Shown here in pieces: positions 5,894 through 10,799 of a DNA stretch of 10,799 bases. The position numbers and the translations under genes were made by a program. This DNA is from Clostridia bacterium (GTDB lineage Bacteria > Bacillota_A > Clostridia > Oscillospirales > CAG-272), in contig JAGAIH010000495.1 in assembly GCA_017626655.1 (NCBI GenBank), positions 1 through 10,799 of the forward strand. The letters are read 5' to 3'. The notes beneath the pieces were generated by a model. It saw only the letters and a program-made list of their open reading frames with translations. It searched no databases and was not told the origin of the DNA. Every line of letters starts with the position of its first letter. Within the stretch, counting starts at the first letter, position 1.

Positions 5894-7120
5894 ATGACCC
5901 CCACCCTCATCCAAAAAATCTTCACCGACACTGCTTATATCCGCGTCGGCGGCTCCCCCGAGGAGCTCAAGGCCGCCGAGTACATCCGCGATATCTGCGC
6001 CTCTTTTGGCGCAACCGCCACCATCGAGGAGTTCGACGTCCAGATGGCCACCATGCATGAGGACACCCTCACCGTGGACGGCGTTTCCATCCCCTGTAAG
6101 GGCTACCTCAACGCGGGCTCCCATGAGGTGGAGGATCCCCTCTACTATCTGGCGGGGAAGGACAAGTACGCTCTGGAGGGTTGCCGCGGCAAGATCGTGA
6201 TGTTCGACGGCTATCTGGGCTACTGGCGCTACCGCGACCTGTTGGAGAACGGTGCCGTGGGCATCATCACCTACGACGGAAGCGTCAACTACGCCGACCG
6301 CAACATCGACCGCCGCGAGCTCCGCGCCATGGTGAGCGAGGGCGTGGACAAGATCCCCTGCGTCAACATCAACGCCAAGGATGCTGTCTCCCTCATTAAG
6401 GGTAACGCCAAGACCGCCAAGATCACCCTCTCCCAGGACGAGTACGTGGGCAAGTCCCGCAACGTGATTCTCGACCTCCCCGGTGAATCCGACGAGGTGA
6501 TTATCTTCACCGCCCACTACGATTCCACCTCCCTCTCCGAGGGCGCCTACGACAATATGTCGGGTTCTGTGGGCCTGCTGGCTTTGGCCGAGTATTTCAC
6601 TACCCATGCCCACAAGCGCACCCTGCGCTTCGTCTGGTGCGGTAGCGAGGAGCGGGGACTTCTCGGCTCCAAGGCGTACTGTGCTGACCACGAGGATGCC
6701 CTTCCTGCCATCAAACTCTGTATCAATCTGGACATGATCGGCTGTACCATGGGCCACCTCATCGCCTGCTGTACCTCCGAGGAGGCCGCCGTCTCCTACA
6801 TCAGCTACCTGGGCCGCGAGCTGGGTACCCTCATCGACCCCTACCAGGAGGTCTACTCCAGCGACTCCACCCCCTTCGCCGACAAGGGTATCCCCGCCAT
6901 CTCCTTTGCCCGCGTCTCCCCCCGTGAGGCGGCCACCATCCACAACAGCTACGATACCGCCGAGATCATCAAGGTGGAGAATATGGAGACCGACATCGCC
7001 CTCATCACAGTCTTCGCCGAGCGCATGGCCAACGCCGTGTTCTGCCCCATCCGCAAGGAGATTCCCGACAATATTAAGGAGAAGATCGACGAGTATCTTT
7101 GTCGGAAGCGCAAGAAATAA
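5894..7120 (+). CDS. M28-family metallopeptidase with PA-like insert, probably cytosolic
   Basis: The 408-residue product starts at ATG 5894, six bases after AAGGAG (5882-5887). M28 enzymes are two-zinc aminopeptidases or carboxypeptidases. The expected ligands are visible: TAHYDS (His208), AYDNMSG (Asp220, bridging), SEERG (Glu252 catalytic, Glu253 metal), INLDMIG (Asp280) and TIHNSYD (His350). Residues about 80-180 form a region resembling a protease-associated (PA) domain, with LEGCRGKIVMFDG and ENGAVGIITYD. Many M28 proteins are secreted, but this one begins directly with MTPTLIQKIF and has no signal peptide or lipobox, so it is predicted to be cytosolic. Its position after three cytosolic M42 peptidases supports a shared role in peptide breakdown. 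The precise substrate cannot be read from the sequence. Confidence 0.92.
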   Translation: MTPTLIQKIFTDTAYIRVGGSPEELKAAEYIRDICASFGATATIEEFDVQMATMHEDTLTVDGVSIPCKGYLNAGSHEVEDPLYYLAGKDKYALEGCRGKIVMFDGYLGYWRYRDLLENGAVGIITYDGSVNYADRNIDRRELRAMVSEGVDKIPCVNINAKDAVSLIKGNAKTAKITLSQDEYVGKSRNVILDLPGESDEVIIFTAHYDSTSLSEGAYDNMSGSVGLLALAEYFTTHAHKRTLRFVWCGSEERGLLGSKAYCADHEDALPAIKLCINLDMIGCTMGHLIACCTSEEAAVSYISYLGRELGTLIDPYQEVYSSDSTPFADKGIPAISFARVSPREAATIHNSYDTAEIIKVENMETDIALITVFAERMANAVFCPIRKEIPDNIKEKIDEYLCRKRKK

Positions 7121-7152
7121 CCCATCCACGCGACACTGAAAAAGGAGTTCCC

Positions 7153-8295
7153 ATGCAGACTGTTATCACCTACCCCTACATCGCCCCCCGTCGTCGCATC
7201 TTGGTGACATCGGATATCCACGGCCACGCCGCGTGGCTGAAAAACGCCTTGGCCGCGGCGGATTTTGGCCGAGACGATCTCTTGATTGTGGTGGGGGATC
7301 TGGTGGAAAAGGGACCCGACAGTCTGGGAACTGTCCGCGCCGTCATGGAGTTGTGCCGCAAGGGACAGGCTATGGCGACCATGGGCAACGTGGATAAGTG
7401 GCGGCTTCATTTCTATCAAACTATGGCTGACAAAGCCGACGAGAAATTAGCATCAGATCTGTTCGACTATACCCTCACGAGCCGTGAGTGGTGGGGCGGG
7501 AGCTTCTACAAGGAAATGGCGGCCGAGTCGGGCTGTCCCGTGGATTCTCCCACTGACATTCTCGCCCATTGCCGCAAGGTGCTGGACGACCATAAAGCCG
7601 AACTGGATTTTCTGGACAGTCTGCCCACCGTCCTGATGGCAGGGAAGTATATCTTTGTCCACGGCGGTTTGCCCTCCTCCGATCTTGCCGATGCCAAGGA
7701 GGCCGACGGCTTTTCCCTGCTTAAGCGGGATTGGTACTTAAACGAGGTGCGGGAGAAGAACCTGCGCTTTGAACCGTACGTAATGGCAGGGCATTTTCCA
7801 ACAGCCTTATTCGACGACAAGATCTGTTGCCTGAACCCCATTGTGGACACCGCGCATCACGTGATTTGCATGGATGGCGGTTGTGGGATCAAGACCGAAG
7901 GGCAGCTCAATCTCTTAATACTCCCGAGCATAGAGAGCGATGGCTCCGAAGCAGAATGGGTCGCATGGGACGACCTGCCTACCGTCCGCGCTTTGGACGG
8001 GCAAGCTGAAAGCTCCGACCCCTTCAATATGCATTGGGGTGATTGTGCCGTCCAAGCCATAAAAAAAGAGGGAGACTGTACCCTCGTGGAGCATACCCGC
8101 ACGGGACGGAGGCTGTGGGCCCCGACCGACTATCTGTACGCCGACGGCACCCGATGCGAGGATGTGACCGACTACCGTCTACCCGTACAGACGGACGATA
8201 CCCTGTCTCTCATCCGCTCCACCCACCGTGGGCACATCGTCAAGAAAAACGGTACCGTTGGGTGGTATTGCGGAAAAATTGAACCCGTTTCATAA
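7153..8295 (+). CDS. PPP-like metallophosphoesterase with C-terminal extension
   Basis: The 380-residue product starts at ATG 7153, five bases after AAAGGAG (7141-7147). The in-frame upstream extension lies inside the M28 gene and is rejected. Motifs match calcineurin-like phosphoesterases of the PPP type: SDIHGH (Asp21, His23), VVGDLVEKGPD (Asp49), MGNVD (Asn79), FVHGG (His170) and AGHFP (His214). The third motif normally reads GNH(E/D); here the catalytic histidine position is valine (Val80). After the catalytic part (about 1-250) is a 130-residue extension ending in an SH3-like beta segment (TLSLIRSTHRG to GWYCGKIE, about 350-377). Likely substrates are phosphoproteins or nucleotides such as Ap4A, but this cannot be decided. 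Codon use is more mixed and less GC-rich than in flanking genes. It sits 32 bases after the M28 gene. Confidence 0.85.
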   Translation: MQTVITYPYIAPRRRILVTSDIHGHAAWLKNALAAADFGRDDLLIVVGDLVEKGPDSLGTVRAVMELCRKGQAMATMGNVDKWRLHFYQTMADKADEKLASDLFDYTLTSREWWGGSFYKEMAAESGCPVDSPTDILAHCRKVLDDHKAELDFLDSLPTVLMAGKYIFVHGGLPSSDLADAKEADGFSLLKRDWYLNEVREKNLRFEPYVMAGHFPTALFDDKICCLNPIVDTAHHVICMDGGCGIKTEGQLNLLILPSIESDGSEAEWVAWDDLPTVRALDGQAESSDPFNMHWGDCAVQAIKKEGDCTLVEHTRTGRRLWAPTDYLYADGTRCEDVTDYRLPVQTDDTLSLIRSTHRGHIVKKNGTVGWYCGKIEPVS

Positions 8296-8326
8296 ATCAG
8301 CAGCATAATAAAAAGGATTACATATC

Positions 8327-9580
8327 ATGCACATTTCCGATAAAATCAAAACCCTCACCGCCGAGGCCGAAATCGCCCTCGCCCCCTACTTCGCCGAGAT
8401 CGACCGCATCTCCTTTGAGAACACCGAGCGGGTCATGGACGCCTTCCGCGAGCATCGCGTGGCCATGACCAACTTCGACGGCACCAGCGGCTACGGCTAC
8501 GACGACCGAGGACGCGACGTCCTGGACGAGATCTGGGCCGAGGTCATGGGCGCGGAGGCCGCCATCGTCCGCCATCAGATCGTCAGCGGTACTCACGCCC
8601 TCACCATCGGCCTCTTCGGCATCCTGCGCCCCGGCGACACCATGCTGTCGGTGGCGGGCAAGCCCTACGACACCCTGGAGGAGGTCATCGGCCTGTGCGG
8701 TACCCCCGGCAACGGCTCTCTCCGTGATTTCGGAGTGGACTACGACCAGGTGGACCTCACCGAGGACGGCCACTTTGACTACGAGACCATCGAGCGCAAG
8801 CTGAATGAGCTAGGTGACAAGGCCAAGATGGTCTTCGTCCAGCGCTCCAAGGGCTACCTCAACCGCAAGACTCTGTCGGTCCCCGAGATCGGGGAGCTGG
8901 CCGATTTCGTCCACCGTGTGTCCCCCCACAGCTTCGTGGTGGTGGACAACTGCTACGGCGAATTCGTGGAGACCGTGGAGCCTACGGCCGTGGGCGCCGA
9001 CCTCATCATCGGCTCCCTCATCAAGAACCCCGGCGGCGGCATGGCTGAGACCGGCGGCTACCTGGCGGGTACCAAGCGGGCCGTGGAGCTTTGCTCCTAC
9101 CGCCTGACCTCCGTGGGCGTGGGCGGCGAGGTAGGCGCCACCTTTGGCCATAACAAGTCCTTCTACAAGGGCCTGTTCTACGCTCCCCACACCACCGCCC
9201 AAGCACTCAAGACCGCCCACCTGGCGGCCTACGTCTTCAACGCACTGGGCTACGCCGTGGAGCCCGCCTGGAACGAGGTGCGCCACGACATCATCCAGTC
9301 GGTGATCACAGGCTCTGCCGAGGGGCTCTGCGCTTTCTGCCGAGGCATCCAGGCAGGCTCCCCCGTGGATTCCCACGTCACCCCCGAGCCCTGGGCCATG
9401 CCCGGCTACAACGATCCCGTCATCATGGCGGCAGGTGCCTTCACCCAAGGCTCCTCCATCGAGCTGTCCGCCGACGGACCCCTCCGCCCCCCCTACACCG
9501 CCTTCTTCCAGGGCGGCCTCACCTACGAGAGCGGCAAGCTGGCCATCATGTCGGCCGCCGATGCGGTGCTGGGTCAGTGA
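8327..9580 (+). CDS. Methionine gamma-lyase family (aluminium-resistance type) PLP enzyme
   Basis: The 417-residue product starts at ATG 8327, nine bases after AAAGGA (8312-8317). It matches the fold-type I PLP family called methionine gamma-lyase or aluminium-resistance protein (YnbB-like) across its full usual length. Visible features are FDGTSGYGYDDRGRD (50-64), HQIVSGTHAL (83-92, cofactor phosphate region), VVDNCYGEF (205-213, with Asp207 facing the pyridine nitrogen) and SLIKNPGGG (230-238), where Lys233 is the probable Schiff-base lysine. The true reaction of this family is poorly settled; sulfur amino-acid cleavage is the annotated guess and aluminium resistance rests on early work. 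The enzyme is cytosolic. It follows the phosphatase gene by 31 bases and may be read through from it, with only a weak promoter candidate in between. Codon use returns to the strongly C-ending pattern of the region. Confidence 0.93.
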   Translation: MHISDKIKTLTAEAEIALAPYFAEIDRISFENTERVMDAFREHRVAMTNFDGTSGYGYDDRGRDVLDEIWAEVMGAEAAIVRHQIVSGTHALTIGLFGILRPGDTMLSVAGKPYDTLEEVIGLCGTPGNGSLRDFGVDYDQVDLTEDGHFDYETIERKLNELGDKAKMVFVQRSKGYLNRKTLSVPEIGELADFVHRVSPHSFVVVDNCYGEFVETVEPTAVGADLIIGSLIKNPGGGMAETGGYLAGTKRAVELCSYRLTSVGVGGEVGATFGHNKSFYKGLFYAPHTTAQALKTAHLAAYVFNALGYAVEPAWNEVRHDIIQSVITGSAEGLCAFCRGIQAGSPVDSHVTPEPWAMPGYNDPVIMAAGAFTQGSSIELSADGPLRPPYTAFFQGGLTYESGKLAIMSAADAVLGQ

Positions 9581-9592
9581 GTTCAAACCCAC

Positions 9593-9613
9593 TTGACAAT
9601 TCCATCCTATAAT
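9593..9613 (+). promoter_or_regulatory. Promoter-like hexamers before the lipoprotein gene, with abnormal spacing
   Basis: A perfect TTGACA (9593-9598) and a perfect TATAAT (9608-9613) occur in a 70-base AT-rich gap, but only nine bases separate them. Vegetative sigma factors need about 16-18. The TATAAT is probably a real -10 box near a poor -35, giving a start near 9620, and the TTGACA may be unused or a binding site. The region very likely carries a promoter for the lipoprotein gene, but its exact geometry is uncertain. Confidence 0.5.
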
Positions 9614-9650
9614 TATCCCAAAGACCAATCCGTAATCAGGAGATCAAACC

Positions 9651-10703
9651 ATGAAACATCCCACCGTCTCCCGCCTTATCTGCGCCCTGCTGGCTCTCTG
9701 CCTGCTCTGCGGCGGTCTCGTCGCCTGCAAGGACAGCAGCGAGATCCCCGAGGGCTACCAGTACGCCACCTGTAAGGGGGAGTATTTCCTCCTCTTTATC
9801 CCCACCCAGTGGACGGTCAATACCGCCAGCGGCATCTCGGGCGGCAGCTACTCCCTCCTGGAGGGTACCGCCGTTTCCATGACGGAGGTCCCCTTCGATA
9901 AGCCCTCGGTGGAGGGCGAGGCCGATACCACCGCCTCCCTGGCGGATTTCTTCGCCGCCCACATGGCCGAGATCAGCACCCTCAAGGGCTATAACGCCGA
10001 GAAGGAGTTCGACGCCACCCTGGGCAGCTACAAGGCCAAGGACATCACCTATTCCGCAGTCATGGGCGAGGACACCTACCGCTACCGCCAGGTGCTGACC
10101 AAGGTCTCGGGACGGTTCTACCTCTTCACCTACACCTCCAAGGCCGATTCCTTTGACCAGTGGCTGGATACCGTGGACGTGATCCTGGAGAACGTGGTCT
10201 TCACCGCCTACCCCTTTGAGGGAAGTGAGGACGAAAAGAAGATCCCCGCCGTGGATGCCCCCGCTGGCATGAAGCTGGTGACGGGCAACGACGTGGCCTA
10301 CCGCTTCTTCGCCCCCGAGTCCTGGAAGATCGGTGACGCCGAGGCCGCCGCCCTGGTCTACGCCTCCGAGACCGACCGCTCCAACGTCACGGTCATGGGC
10401 TACTCCGCCCCCGACGGCTACAGCGTGGCCAACTACTGGGAGGACACCGAGAAGTACTACAAGGATACCTTGAAGGACTATACCCTCATCGGTGAGCCCA
10501 CCCAGTCCGAGATGGGGGGCAAGAAGGCCACCGTCTACGAGTACACCTACTCCCTGGGCGGCGTGACCTACAAGTGCCGCCAGTCCATCTGCGTCTTCGG
10601 CTACATGATCGTGGTCATGACCTACACCGCCCTGCCCGAGAACTACGACGCCCACCTGGCCGAGGCCGAGCAGATGCAGGCGGAGCTGACCTTTAGACGG
10701 TAA
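9651..10703 (+). CDS. Lipoprotein with two tandem PsbP/Mog1-like domains
   Basis: The 350-residue product starts at ATG 9651, eight bases after AGGAG (9638-9642). A type II signal peptide is clear: basic start, hydrophobic core (about 9-22) and lipobox LVAC with Cys26 as the lipidated residue, so the mature protein is anchored on the outside of the membrane. The mature part contains two similar halves. FLLFIPTQW (47-54) matches YRFFAPESW (217-225). The segment YRYRQVL...FYLFTYTS...FDQWL (143-172) matches YKCRQSI...MIVVMTYTA...YDAHL (307-336). Each half ends in a helix followed by NVVF or ELTF. This pattern resembles PsbP/Mog1-type alpha/beta domains found in bacterial lipoproteins of unknown role. 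No enzymatic motif is seen. It has its own promoter-like region and no clear partner among neighbours. Confidence 0.85.
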   Translation: MKHPTVSRLICALLALCLLCGGLVACKDSSEIPEGYQYATCKGEYFLLFIPTQWTVNTASGISGGSYSLLEGTAVSMTEVPFDKPSVEGEADTTASLADFFAAHMAEISTLKGYNAEKEFDATLGSYKAKDITYSAVMGEDTYRYRQVLTKVSGRFYLFTYTSKADSFDQWLDTVDVILENVVFTAYPFEGSEDEKKIPAVDAPAGMKLVTGNDVAYRFFAPESWKIGDAEAAALVYASETDRSNVTVMGYSAPDGYSVANYWEDTEKYYKDTLKDYTLIGEPTQSEMGGKKATVYEYTYSLGGVTYKCRQSICVFGYMIVVMTYTALPENYDAHLAEAEQMQAELTFRR

Positions 10704-10756
10704 ATTGCAGGGCATCTCTAAAAACTCCCAATGCTCACACCCATGTAACAAATTTA

Positions 10757-10765
10757 TGTTATAAT
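10757..10765 (+). promoter_or_regulatory. Extended -10 promoter for the next gene
   Basis: TGTTATAAT (10757-10765) is a perfect extended -10 element (TG, one base, TATAAT) in an AT-rich stretch 54 bases after the lipoprotein stop. The upstream hexamer at the -35 distance is poor, as is common with extended -10 promoters. Transcription would start near 10772. It drives the gene beginning at 10795. Confidence 0.75.
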
Positions 10766-10794
10766 AAGGGAAACCAAGCAAAGGAGCAAAAGAA

Positions 10795-10799
10795 ATGGG
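10795..10799 (+). CDS. Start of a gene cut off by the window edge
   Basis: ATG at 10795-10797 is preceded by AAGGAG (10781-10786) with eight bases between, and by an extended -10 promoter at 10757-10765. Only the first codon and two bases are in view, so nothing can be said about the product. Confidence 0.65.

Noticed and set aside
8279..8309. Promoter candidate TTGAAC-19-CATAAT before the PLP gene
   Set aside because: Only four of six matches at -35, a long 19-base spacer and location partly inside the phosphatase gene make it too weak to call; read-through is equally likely.
10712..10734. GCAT...ATGC inverted pair after the lipoprotein gene
   Set aside because: Four base pairs around a long loop with no T-run is not a terminator, and the resemblance to insertion-sequence ends could not be supported by a second end.

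Overview
This is a GC-rich stretch in which every recognisable gene lies on the + strand. The strong AGGAGG-type ribosome binding sites, sigma-A-like promoters, M42 peptidases, the methionine gamma-lyase (aluminium-resistance) family protein and a lipobox lipoprotein together suggest a Gram-positive Clostridia-type bacterium, perhaps a GC-rich gut member of the Oscillospirales or a related order. Genus cannot be read from the sequence. Most genes use C-ending codons very heavily (GCC, CTC, ATC, ACC).

Layout: (1) Positions 1-306 are the 3' end of a gene that looks like a family 38 glycoside hydrolase, closed by an intrinsic terminator. (2) A near-consensus promoter (405-433) drives murD, which begins at a TTG codon at 477. 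(3) From 2038 to 7120 there is a block of peptidase genes: three different M42-family metalloaminopeptidases (2038-3081, 3078-4154, 4491-5492) and one M28-family metallopeptidase with an inserted PA-like domain (5894-7120). None has a signal peptide, so the block looks like a cytosolic peptide-trimming set. A small two-helix membrane protein with a coiled-coil tail (5589-5861) sits inside it. (4) A PPP-like metallophosphatase (7153-8295) with an unusual metal-site motif and a C-terminal extension follows, then a PLP-dependent methionine gamma-lyase family protein (8327-9580). (5) A lipoprotein built of two tandem PsbP/Mog1-like domains (9651-10703) precedes an extended -10 promoter and the first codons of a gene cut off by the window edge.

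The most unusual non-coding signal is a pair of related hairpin repeats in the gaps on either side of the third M42 gene (4164-4250 and 5494-5566). They share flanking blocks, while the outer stem differs in sequence but keeps its pairing. The 336-base gap at 4155-4490 also holds further GC-rich nested hairpins and no convincing gene. I see no CRISPR array, tRNA, rRNA, transposase or defence system. Apart from the repeats and the density of peptidase paralogues, this looks like an ordinary chromosomal region.
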